Shown piece after piece: positions 9,085 through 16,489 of a DNA stretch of 64,000 nucleotides. Every line of letters starts with the position of its first letter. Position 1 is the first letter of the stretch. The DNA comes from Polaribacter cellanae (lineage in GTDB: Bacteria; Bacteroidota; Bacteroidia; Flavobacteriales; Flavobacteriaceae): assembly GCF_017569185.1 (NCBI RefSeq), contig NZ_CP071869.1:1912001-1976000 (forward strand), written 5' to 3'. The translations under genes were made by a program, and so were the position numbers. The notes beneath the pieces are model-generated. The model saw nothing but the letters and a program-made list of their open reading frames with translations, was not told the origin of the DNA and did no database searches.

Positions 9085-9412
9085 AATCAATAGGGTTTTA
9101 GGTTTGTATTGTAAAATTATGTGATTTAAAAATTTTTAGAGTCCAGAATTCCACGATTTGGGGAATTCTGGATTCATTTAATTTTAATTCATTGATTTAT
9201 AGTCATCTAAAATTAAATGTTTTTTAGTGATTTTAGAAATTCTGGACTCATTTGTGGAATTTTGGACTGCTTTAGGGATGAAAAGGAGGTTTTATGATGC
9301 AGTTTTTTTGTAGTTTTGAGGTGTTAAGTTAGACACTGAAACAAGTTCAGCGCATATAAATTGTGTTTTTTATGTATTTAGCTGTTAGGCAGTTGTTGGT
9401 AGCAACTGCTTT
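9085..9412 (-). promoter_or_regulatory. Upstream region of lipoprotein B2 with GAGTCC boxes
   Basis: About 330 bp without a gene. The inverted box pair at 9139-9150 and 9164-9175 forms a hairpin. Direct boxes at 9238-9249 and 9258-9269 are again 20 bp apart. The left third matches the other island upstream regions. The B3 3' hairpin is at the right end. Confidence 0.5.
9389..9409. terminator. 3' hairpin of lipoprotein B3
   Basis: Stem gcagttg/caactgc (loop ttggtag), a few nt after the B3 stop. The changes relative to the B1/B2 hairpin keep pairing, which supports a selected structure. Confidence 0.5.
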
Positions 9413-9979
9413 TTATTTGTTTACTGTATTTAGGTTGATGTCGAATCTTCCATTAGTTATCTCAATAATGTCATTAGGAGAGTCAATATTCACTAAAGTA
9501 AGCTTACTAAAAACTCCTGAGATTATATTATTATCAAATCGTGTAATTGTAATAGTTCCTGTATTAATATCAGAAATATATTTAGAGTTTTGAGATATTA
9601 TACTCCAACAATGTGGGTAAAGTGGTTCAAAAGTAGAAGTACTTTCACCATTACTTAACTCAAAGTTATATACTCCTGTAGAGGTTAAATTATATATATA
9701 TATATATATTCTATTACCATTACTATCTTTAAAGTTACCAGCATCAATTATAAAATTATTATTTGATAAATATTTCGCTGTTATTCCTCTTTTAGGGGTT
9801 ACACTTAAGCTTCCTTTACCATTTTGAGGTATTAAAACTTCACCATTAATAATACAGCCAAACGTATTTTCACCTGTTTGTGTAATGGGTGGTAATTGGT
9901 CTTGTGGGTCGTTTTTTTCGCAATTGCTTAAAGTAAGTGCAAAAAGAAATAGTGTTGTTTTTAAAAAGAATTGTTTCAT
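9413..9979 (-). CDS. Small lipoprotein, subfamily B (copy B3)
   Basis: B-type lipoprotein with lipobox LTLSNC, head PPITQTGENTFGCIINGE and tail NDIIEITNGRFDINLN. The centre is quite different from B1/B2 apart from a shared Ile-Tyr run (IYIYIYN) encoded by a (TA)9 tract at 9691-9709. The ATG at 9979 is preferred over the upstream TTG. Conserved ends with a replaced middle suggest diversification by recombination or relaxed selection. Function unknown. Confidence 0.85.
   Translation of the reverse strand: MKQFFLKTTLFLFALTLSNCEKNDPQDQLPPITQTGENTFGCIINGEVLIPQNGKGSLSVTPKRGITAKYLSNNNFIIDAGNFKDSNGNRIYIYIYNLTSTGVYNFELSNGESTSTFEPLYPHCWSIISQNSKYISDINTGTITITRFDNNIISGVFSKLTLVNIDSPNDIIEITNGRFDINLNTVNK
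9691..9709. repeat. AT microsatellite in lipoprotein B3 (in frame)
   Basis: Nineteen uninterrupted alternating T/A bases inside the coding region, at the same relative place as in B1 and B2. Confidence 0.9.
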
Positions 9980-10302
9980 AATCAAATAGGGTTTTAGGTT
10001 TGTATTGTAAAATTATGTTATTTGAAAACTTTTAGAGTCCAGAATTCCACGATTTGGGGAATTCTGGACTCATTTGCAAAATTTTGGACTCATTTATTTT
10101 TTAAATAATTGATTTTTAATTATTTATAAATTTCATGTTTTTTGTTAAATTTTAGTGTTTTTAAGAATTCTGGACTCTTTTTGGGATGAAAAGGACGGCT
10201 TGATGTATGTTTTTTCCATAATTTTGAAAGTATTAAGTGTTTATAATTAGTTTGATGAATGTTTAATTTTTTTTAGAGGTTGTTGGCGCAACCTCTTTTT
10301 TT
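9980..10302 (-). promoter_or_regulatory. Upstream region of lipoprotein B3 with GAGTCC boxes
   Basis: About 320 bp. The inverted copy is at 10035-10046; direct boxes lie at 10060-10071, 10080-10091 (20 bp apart) and 10166-10177. It closely resembles 5207-5527 and 7561-7874. A hairpin agaggttg/caacctct (10275-10296) belongs to the truncated lipoprotein on its right. Confidence 0.5.
10275..10296. terminator. 3' hairpin of truncated lipoprotein remnant
   Basis: Perfect 8-bp stem agaggttg/caacctct, loop ttggcg, just past the stop of the remnant; a fourth stem variant of the same design. Confidence 0.5.
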
Positions 10303-10390
10303 TTATCGAAATCTTGTTGAGTTAATTGTGTTTTTATTGAAGTCAAATCTTCCTTCGGTTATTTCAATAAAATTATCAGAAATATCTTTG
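10303..10390 (-). pseudogene. 3' remnant of a subfamily B lipoprotein gene at the island edge
   Basis: Reverse translation from the stop at 10303 gives DISDNFIEITEGRFDF followed by NKNTINSTRFR, a clear match to the B tail (NDIIEITNGRFDINLN in B3). Everything 5' of about position 10390 is replaced by the second trpS 3' end. The island's right boundary therefore cuts through a lipoprotein gene, which shows that the array once extended further. Confidence 0.75.
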
Positions 10391-10393
10391 TTT

Positions 10394-10659
10394 TTTTTGC
10401 ACTTTACAAGTTATTAGCTTCAGACACTCAAATTGCAACAATGAGAGCCAATTATTTAGGTGGAAATTATGGTTATGGACATGCAAAACAAGCCTTGTAT
10501 GAATTAATCGTAGAAAAATTTAAAACGGTTCGTGAGAAATATCATCATTATATGGAAAATAAAAACGAGATTGACGATTCTTTAACTATTGGTGCAGAAA
10601 AAGCAAGAAAAACGGCAAAAGAAGTTTTGCAAAGAGTTAGAGGAAAAATTGGTTATTAA
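10394..10659 (+). pseudogene. Second copy of the trpS 3' end (promoterless fragment)
   Basis: Matches trpS 735-1000 at the same length (266 bp), in frame to the stop. A 140-bp block (10429-10568 against 770-909) is identical, while the flanks, including the last 13 codons, have diverged. It lacks both catalytic motifs, so it is not a functional synthetase. Its C-terminus (EVLQRVRGKIGY) looks like the usual flavobacterial TrpRS ending and may be the ancestral end of trpS (inference). It keeps its own terminator. Confidence 0.92.
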
Positions 10660-10691
10660 AAAGAGGTTTAAACCCCTTATTAACTATCAAA

Positions 10692-10723
10692 AAAGCTCGT
10701 TTCTAAAATTAGAAACGAGCTTT
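10692..10723. terminator. Bidirectional terminator after trpS fragment
   Basis: Inverted repeat aaagctcgtttct/agaaacgagcttt with flanking A and T tracts, between the plus-strand trpS fragment and the minus-strand gene ending at 10751. It has the same design as the hairpin at 1029-1062 but a different stem. Confidence 0.85.
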
Positions 10724-10750
10724 TTTTATGTTGTTTAGATGTTTTATTTA

Positions 10751-11248
10751 TTACATCCACTGACAAACAATACCCCCCATAATTGCTAAAGTTACCATCC
10801 AATACCCTGCATTTATTGCTACATATTTAAATGATTTTTTTTCGAACATTGCTTGGATTCCTAAAATTGGCATTATTAAAAATAAACCAAATAAAACTCC
10901 GTGAAAAGCCCCATGTTTAAAAGTTCTAAAGCGATCGCTATAAGTTGCCACAAAATTCTCGAAATAAGAATATGCTTCTCCTGTTTGTTCGTTAAAACCA
11001 GGATCGCCTGCCAAGGTGGAATAAACACCCATTTGATGAATAACCATAGGCATTAAAGCAAATGCTATTAAAACACTTAAAACAAAACAAATAATTAGAG
11101 TTTTAACCATATTGGTTCCTTCTAAAGATTCTTTCGTGAATCTCATTTGAGCCATCCAAGCGTTTCCAAATAAAGGTCCATACCAAATAAAGCCAACAAT
11201 CATAGGCACTAATGCCGCTACAAAAAAGATGTAAAAATTCATTTCCAT
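10751..11248 (-). CDS. DUF1761-like small integral membrane protein
   Basis: About 165 aa with four hydrophobic segments. It opens with MEMNFYIFF and the motif GFIWYGPLFGNAWM, typical of DUF1761 membrane proteins of unknown function. An upstream extension of 26 codons is open. I chose the ATG at 11248 because the first helix starts there and a TATATTTG -7 box lies just upstream (11273-11280), which would leave the longer start untranscribed. Probably monocistronic, between two hairpin terminators. Confidence 0.75.
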   Translation of the reverse strand: MEMNFYIFFVAALVPMIVGFIWYGPLFGNAWMAQMRFTKESLEGTNMVKTLIICFVLSVLIAFALMPMVIHQMGVYSTLAGDPGFNEQTGEAYSYFENFVATYSDRFRTFKHGAFHGVLFGLFLIMPILGIQAMFEKKSFKYVAINAGYWMVTLAIMGGIVCQWM

Positions 11249-11272
11249 GATAAAAAAGTTTTGGTTGAATAC

Positions 11273-11280
11273 CAAATATA
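11273..11280 (-). promoter_or_regulatory. Candidate -7 box TATATTTG for the DUF1761-like gene
   Basis: Matches the Bacteroidota TAnnTTTG consensus on the minus strand, 25 nt before the chosen ATG. No clear -33 TTG was found. Confidence 0.35.
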
Positions 11281-11317
11281 GGAAATAAGTTTTTGACAGT
11301 AAACCAGTTACGTAAAA

Positions 11318-11349
11318 AAAACTCAAAAAAAAGAATCTTTTTGAGTTTT
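11318..11349 (-). terminator. Terminator after the DUF4837-like lipoprotein gene
   Basis: Inverted repeat aaaactcaaaaa/tttttgagtttt. On the minus strand the hairpin is followed by a T-run, about 27 nt past the stop at 11376. Confidence 0.7.
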
Positions 11350-11375
11350 AATTTATTTTAATAATAATAGGAGTT

Positions 11376-12359
11376 TTACTTAATCTGCATCGATTTTCCA
11401 ATAGCTTCTAACTCAAAAAGAAATGCTCTTTTATTTACAGAAGGTGCATAGGTAAATCCTTCAAAAACAATAACTCTGTTGTTTTTTTTATCAATAACGG
11501 AATAGTTTAAGAAAGGCCCTGCCATAAAATCGTTTTTCACTTCCCATTTCCCCCTTGTTTCAAATGCTCTTTTACCTGCTAATTTTACCTCAGATGTAAA
11601 AGGGGTGTACGCTTCTTCTGTAATCATGTACATGGTTTCTTGATCCGAGCCTGGAATGTATTTTTCTCCAATGCTATCTCTAACAGCCACAATATTTTCT
11701 GCTACCTTATCTTCATCTACTAAAGGAATAGAATACACTAAAATATTATTACTTCCTGTTTTGGCAATACCACTTGTTAAGTGTTGTCTTAGCCATAAAA
11801 ATTCTCCTGTATCGTCTACTGTTTTAAAATTGTCTGGTATAATAAAAGAAACGCCTAAATTGGTTAAGGTTTTATAAATAGAATTATCAATTTTTCTTGA
11901 GTTAAAAATATGCTGTGTCATTTCTATATCCGACTCGATATAAGCATCTATAATTTGTTTTTCGTACTTTTTAAACATTTTAATAACGCTTTCATCATCT
12001 GTTCCATAAACATATATTATGGTTTGTGGCTGTGCATACACGTTCTTTTTAATGTAAAATTTTTCTTGATCGCTTTCTCCAATTATTAAAATATTTCTAG
12101 TTACCTTCATCATGCTTCCAAAACCATTTGGCGCAATTTGAGACACGGATAATATGGGCTCTGGCTGTGGTAAACCCACCATTAATTCTCCAAAAGAATT
12201 TCTAATTTCTTTCCCTAAATCGCCATTCCAATCGCTAGCATTGGTAACCACCATAACTTTGTTAATTTTTCCAATAGAGCCTCTTAGAACGAATTTATCG
12301 TTTCCTTTACAGGATAATAGAAATATTGAAATTGCAAAAAGCGTACCTATTTTCTTCAT
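11376..12359 (-). CDS. DUF4837-family lipoprotein
   Basis: 327-aa lipoprotein (signal peptide to SCKGND, Cys about residue 17). The pattern after it (VMVVTNASDWNGDLGKEIR... PQPEP) fits the Bacteroidota DUF4837 family, which has no established function. It follows the lytic transglycosylase gene by 3 bp on the same strand, so the two are almost certainly co-transcribed. This suggests a cell-wall-related role (inference). Confidence 0.8.
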   Translation of the reverse strand: MKKIGTLFAISIFLLSCKGNDKFVLRGSIGKINKVMVVTNASDWNGDLGKEIRNSFGELMVGLPQPEPILSVSQIAPNGFGSMMKVTRNILIIGESDQEKFYIKKNVYAQPQTIIYVYGTDDESVIKMFKKYEKQIIDAYIESDIEMTQHIFNSRKIDNSIYKTLTNLGVSFIIPDNFKTVDDTGEFLWLRQHLTSGIAKTGSNNILVYSIPLVDEDKVAENIVAVRDSIGEKYIPGSDQETMYMITEEAYTPFTSEVKLAGKRAFETRGKWEVKNDFMAGPFLNYSVIDKKNNRVIVFEGFTYAPSVNKRAFLFELEAIGKSMQIK

Positions 12360-12362
12360 GAT

Positions 12363-13844
12363 TTAACTTTTATAGATTTTAAGTTTTGTTCCAGGTTTTA
12401 AACTTTTAACCCCCCAAATATTGTTCCACTTTTTAATTTGGTCGATAGAAACATTTTTATATTTTCTAGAAATTATCCATAGAGAGTCTCCTTTTTTAAC
12501 TGTATAGGTTTCAAAATCTCCTTTTCTATAGTTTTTTGAAGCAACTTTTTTTGAAGATTTATTTACAACATCTTTTGCTATTGCTAACTTTTTAGGATAA
12601 ATACTTAATCTTTGTCCTATTTTTAATCGACTTGTTTTTAGACGATTCCATCTTTTTATATCGCTTACTCGTACTCCAAATTTATTGGCAATTTTTCCTA
12701 AAAAATCTCCACTTCGAACTTTATAACGGATTCTTTTATCCATCTCGAAATATTTTGGAAGTGGTTTTTCTCTTTTAGCAGCATCTGTTTCTGCCAAAGC
12801 ATAAATTTCTTGCTCCTTATCCAAAAATTGAAATGTATTTTTTCTTGGTAAGGTAATTGAATAATTTTTTCCTTCTACAAATGGAATTACGTCTAATTTA
12901 TAAGACGGATTTAATAATTGAATTAATTCTGAACTTATTCCAGTAGTTTCCGAAACTTGATCGAAAGTAATTGTTTTTTTAACATGAATAGTATCTGTTT
13001 CGAAATGGCGAATTTGAGGTGCATCTGCAATTAATTCGTGTTCTTTTTGATATTCAAACAAATACATAGTTGCATAAAAAGCAGGTACATAACTAGCTGT
13101 TTCTGTTGGTAAAAACGGACGAATATTCCAATAATTTCGGTAACCTCCAGAACGTTTTATGGCTTTTGCGACATTTCCAGGACCTGAATTATAGGCTGCC
13201 AATGCCAAATCCCAATCACCAAAAATGTTGAATAAATCAGACAAATATTGGCAAGCAGCAATCGTAGATTTTAATGGATCTTGGCGCTCATCTACATAAG
13301 AACTTACTTTTAATTTATACTGTATTCCAGTACCATACATAAATTGCCACAATCCTGTTGCACCAACTCTCGATTTTGCAGTTGGATCTAAAGCAGATTC
13401 TACAATTGCTAAATATTTCATTTCTAATGGAATATCGTATTGATCTAAATACTTTTCGAACATTGGAAAATAATATTCCGCTTTTGCCATTAATGCTGGA
13501 TAATATTTTTTTCGATATTTTAAATACGATTTTATTACTTTTTCTAAAGCAGGATTGTATGCTAAATGAAACGGCGTTTTTGCATCGATTTTTTGAAGTC
13601 TTTCTTTTAAAATCTCTGTAGATAATTCCACAGAAGAAACATCTTTTTTTTCGGTATCTTTAAGAATATAAATTGCTGTTTCGTATAATGGAGATTTGTA
13701 TTTAGAGTTCATTAATAAACTATCAATCAACACAATATCGTAGTCGGAAAATAAATCTGCCTGAGTTATTTTTTGAGGAATAGAGTCGTTTTCTTGTGCA
13801 AAAACAGTTGCAGAGAACAGTAAAAATATAATTAGTTTTTTCAT
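12363..13844 (-). CDS. Membrane-bound lytic murein transglycosylase (MltD-like) with two LysM domains
   Basis: 493 aa with a Sec signal peptide (to VFAQ). The SLT transglycosylase domain shows the catalytic-Glu motif (AIVESALDP, Glu within ES) and the AYNSGPGNV motif, around residues 140-290. Two C-terminal LysM domains follow (starting YKVRSGDFLGKIA and YTVKKGDSLWIIS), which bind peptidoglycan. It cleaves glycan strands in the periplasm to give 1,6-anhydromuropeptides. First gene of a two-gene operon with the DUF4837 lipoprotein. Confidence 0.9.
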   Translation of the reverse strand: MKKLIIFLLFSATVFAQENDSIPQKITQADLFSDYDIVLIDSLLMNSKYKSPLYETAIYILKDTEKKDVSSVELSTEILKERLQKIDAKTPFHLAYNPALEKVIKSYLKYRKKYYPALMAKAEYYFPMFEKYLDQYDIPLEMKYLAIVESALDPTAKSRVGATGLWQFMYGTGIQYKLKVSSYVDERQDPLKSTIAACQYLSDLFNIFGDWDLALAAYNSGPGNVAKAIKRSGGYRNYWNIRPFLPTETASYVPAFYATMYLFEYQKEHELIADAPQIRHFETDTIHVKKTITFDQVSETTGISSELIQLLNPSYKLDVIPFVEGKNYSITLPRKNTFQFLDKEQEIYALAETDAAKREKPLPKYFEMDKRIRYKVRSGDFLGKIANKFGVRVSDIKRWNRLKTSRLKIGQRLSIYPKKLAIAKDVVNKSSKKVASKNYRKGDFETYTVKKGDSLWIISRKYKNVSIDQIKKWNNIWGVKSLKPGTKLKIYKS

Positions 13845-13914
13845 AAAAATAGTTGTTTAATCGAAATCAACCAAGGCTTAAATATAACCTCTCTATTTCG
13901 TTCGAGAAAACATT

Positions 13915-14679
13915 TTAGTTAAAATCTAACTCAACTGCAATTGGGCAATGGTCGGAATGTTTTGCTTCAGATAAAATATATGCTCTCGAAATTTTGTCTT
14001 TTAATGGTTGGGTAACCATAGCGTAATCTAAACGCCAACCTTTATTATTTGCTCTAGAATTTGCTCTGTAACTCCACCAAGAATATTGCTGTAAATCGGG
14101 ATTTAAGTATCTAAAACTATCTGTTAAGCCAGAATCTATAAAATTTCCAATCCATTCTCTTTCTACTGGTAAAAAACCAGAGACTCCTTTCATTTTTGGG
14201 TTATGAATGTCTATTTCTTCATGACAAATATTGTAATCGCCACAAATAACCAAATTCGCAATTTCTTGTCGAAGCTCGTTAATGTATTCTTGAAATTCTG
14301 CCATAAAATTTAGCTTAAAATCTAATCTCTGTAGATTTGTTCCAGAAGGTAAATAGAGGCTCATTATAGAAACTTCATCGAAATCGATTCTAAGATTTCT
14401 ACCTTCGAAATCCATGGTTTCAATTCCTGTTCCATATACTATTTTATTCGGTTTTTTCTTGCTGAAAATAGCCACTCCAGAATATCCTTTCTTTTGTGCA
14501 GAATAAAAGTAATTATAAGGATAACCTGCTTTTTTAAAAGCTTCGACATCTAATTGATCTTCCTGCGCTTTTGTTTCTTGTATGCAAATTACATCTGGAT
14601 TTGCAGCTTCCAACCAATCTAAAAATCCTTTTTTAATCGCTGCTCTAATTCCGTTTACGTTGTATGATATTATTTTCAT
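13915..14679 (-). CDS. xth: Exodeoxyribonuclease III (AP endonuclease)
   Basis: Cytoplasmic base-excision-repair nuclease of the EEP fold. Motifs: ISYNVNGIRAA at the start, CIQETKAQ (metal-binding Glu), SGVAIFSK, CGDYNICHEEIDIHNP, and KHSDHCPI at the end (catalytic Asp-His). The ATG at 14679 (MKIISYN) is preferred over one three codons earlier because the family starts directly at the first beta strand. 254 aa is the normal length. It is flanked by short gaps on the same strand. Confidence 0.93.
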   Translation of the reverse strand: MKIISYNVNGIRAAIKKGFLDWLEAANPDVICIQETKAQEDQLDVEAFKKAGYPYNYFYSAQKKGYSGVAIFSKKKPNKIVYGTGIETMDFEGRNLRIDFDEVSIMSLYLPSGTNLQRLDFKLNFMAEFQEYINELRQEIANLVICGDYNICHEEIDIHNPKMKGVSGFLPVEREWIGNFIDSGLTDSFRYLNPDLQQYSWWSYRANSRANNKGWRLDYAMVTQPLKDKISRAYILSEAKHSDHCPIAVELDFN

Positions 14680-14728
14680 TAAGCCCATCTTTACTTCTTC
14701 CCAAAGGGAAGAAAAATCATTCTCTAAA

Positions 14729-14956
14729 TTATTCTATAATTACTGACTTCTTTAAAAAAATCCAAGTAATTTGTTTTATTTTTCCAGTTTGCGTTTGAAT
14801 TATTCGTTTTCTTGGTGATAAAATAAAGGCAATTGCACCAGATATAAAAGTTCTAATAAAAAAATTATCGACATTAAATACTTTATCAAGAATAAGTAGG
14901 CAAATAAAGAGTGTTAATGGAAAAATTAACCAATATATTTTTTTGAATAATGCCAT
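14729..14956 (-). CDS. Small two-helix membrane protein, unknown
   Basis: 75 aa. Two hydrophobic segments (about residues 6-23 and 33-48) are followed by a basic, Gln/Lys-rich C-terminus. It lies 28 bp downstream of the CoA transferase B subunit gene on the same strand and may be co-transcribed with it. I do not recognise the family. Codon use and a sensible ATG support a real gene, but function is unknown. Confidence 0.6.
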   Translation of the reverse strand: MALFKKIYWLIFPLTLFICLLILDKVFNVDNFFIRTFISGAIAFILSPRKRIIQTQTGKIKQITWIFLKKSVIIE

Positions 14957-14984
14957 TTTATTTTGTGTTTTTTCTTCAAGGGGT

Positions 14985-15644
14985 TTAGGATAATCCCATC
15001 ATTTCTGGTACTTCTCCATTTACAACTAAAGTACCTTCTGTTGCTTCTTCTATTTCTTTAACAGAAACTCCTGGAGCTCTTTCCAACAAGTAAAACTTAT
15101 TATCTTTTACTTCTAAAACCGCTAAATTGGTAACTACTTTTGTTACGCAACCAACACCTGTTAATGGCAATGAACATTTTTTTAAAATTTTAGATTCGCC
15201 ACGCTTGTTTGTATGCATCATTGCCACAATAATATTTTCTGCAGAAGCTACTAAATCCATGGCTCCACCCATTCCTTTTACCATTTTCCCCGGAATTTTC
15301 CAGTTGGCAATATCTCCATTTTCGGCAACTTCCATGGCTCCTAAAATGGTTAAATCTACGTGTTTACCACGAATCATGGAAAAACTGGTTGCAGAATCGA
15401 AAAAACTTGCTCCTGGCATTGTTGTAATGGTTTGTTTTCCTGCATTTATAATATCTGCATCTTCTTCTCCTTCGAAAGGGAAAGGTCCCATTCCTAAAAC
15501 TCCGTTTTCACTTTGAAACTCAACTTCTATATCCTCTCGAACATAGTTCGCAACCAAGGTAGGAATCCCAATTCCTAAGTTTACGTAAAAACCATCTTGA
15601 ACTTCTTGTGCTATTCGCTTTGCGATACCATTTTTATCTAACAT
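14985..15644 (-). CDS. scoB: 3-oxoacid CoA-transferase subunit B
   Basis: Beta subunit of a two-subunit CoA transferase (SCOT/AtoA type) that moves CoA between succinyl-CoA and a 3-oxoacid such as acetoacetate. Shows the family's N-terminus (RIAQEVQDGFYVNLGIGIPTLV), the catalytic-Glu motif SENGVLGMGPFP and GGAMDLV. 219 aa is the usual length. The A subunit gene lies 89 bp upstream; together they allow ketone body or 3-oxoacid use. Substrate specificity cannot be read here. Confidence 0.9.
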   Translation of the reverse strand: MLDKNGIAKRIAQEVQDGFYVNLGIGIPTLVANYVREDIEVEFQSENGVLGMGPFPFEGEEDADIINAGKQTITTMPGASFFDSATSFSMIRGKHVDLTILGAMEVAENGDIANWKIPGKMVKGMGGAMDLVASAENIIVAMMHTNKRGESKILKKCSLPLTGVGCVTKVVTNLAVLEVKDNKFYLLERAPGVSVKEIEEATEGTLVVNGEVPEMMGLS

Positions 15645-15706
15645 AACTTTAATTTGATAATTTGTTAATTTGACAATTTGATAATTTTCAAATTATAAAA
15701 TAAGGT

Positions 15707-15726
15707 ATTCCTGTCTTCGCAGGAAT
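15707..15726. repeat. Short hairpin repeat between CoA-transferase subunits
   Basis: attcctg/caggaat with loop tcttcg followed by gaca. It resembles dispersed intergenic hairpins common in flavobacterial genomes; preceded by AT-rich direct repeats of aatttgataattt. Possibly an mRNA processing or stability element. Confidence 0.45.
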
Positions 15727-15733
15727 GACAGAC

Positions 15734-16435
15734 TTATTTTTTTTGTCTTACTGTTCGTTGTTCAATTCTCTTTTCATACTCTTTTCCTTGAAAAATTCTT
15801 TGTACAAATATTCCAGGAATATGAACATTGTTTGGGTCTAACTCGCCAACTTCTACCAATTCTTCTACTTCTGCAACTGTAATTGTTGCGGCTCCACACA
15901 TATTAGGGTTAAAATTTCTTGAGGTTCCTTTAAAAACCAAATTCCCAGCAGCATCTCCTTTCCAAGCTTTTACAAAAGCAAAATCTGCTTTAAAAGCGGG
16001 TTCTAATACATACATTTTACCATCGAATTCTCTTGTTTCTTTTCCATCTGCAACTTCGGTTCCATAACCTGCAGGTGTATAAAATGCAGGAAAACCAGCT
16101 TGTGCTGCTCTACATTTTTCGGCTAAAGTTCCTTGTGGTATTAATTCTACCTCCAATTCTCCAGACAACATTTGTCTTTCAAATTCGTCGTTTTCTCCTA
16201 CGTAAGAAGAAATCATTTTTTTTATCTGTTTTCCTTGTAAAAGCAAACCTAAACCAAAATCGTCTACTCCAGCATTGTTAGAAATACAAGTTACATTTCT
16301 AACATTTAGTTTTACCAATTCTGCAATGGCATTTTCTGGAATGCCACACAACCCAAAGCCTCCTAACATTAAAGTCATTCCACTTTTAACACCTTTTAAT
16401 GCTTCTTGAACGTTCTCTACTTTTTTGTTAATCAT
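15734..16435 (-). CDS. scoA: 3-oxoacid CoA-transferase subunit A
   Basis: Alpha subunit of the same CoA transferase. Motifs: [20 protein letters not shown] (CoA-binding glycine-rich loop), [17 protein letters not shown] and MISSYVGEN, plus the conserved stretch [15 protein letters not shown]. 233 aa is the expected size. It is the upstream gene of the A-B pair and lies 54 bp after the end of the PBP1A gene on the same strand, so read-through from that gene is possible. Confidence 0.9.
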   Translation of the reverse strand: MINKKVENVQEALKGVKSGMTLMLGGFGLCGIPENAIAELVKLNVRNVTCISNNAGVDDFGLGLLLQGKQIKKMISSYVGENDEFERQMLSGELEVELIPQGTLAEKCRAAQAGFPAFYTPAGYGTEVADGKETREFDGKMYVLEPAFKADFAFVKAWKGDAAGNLVFKGTSRNFNPNMCGAATITVAEVEELVEVGELDPNNVHIPGIFVQRIFQGKEYEKRIEQRTVRQKK

Positions 16436-16489
16436 GTATTTTGTATTTTATTTTTAAACAAATTCTCTATTTTAAAACTCTAAATAGAA

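Noticed and set aside
4646-10296. Lipoprotein array as a chromosomal integron cassette array with attC sites
   Set aside because: Conserved hairpins follow each gene, and one GTTAGGC occurs at 9383-9390. The stems are too short, lack the paired R/L boxes of attC, the genes have long private upstream regions, and no integrase is in the window.
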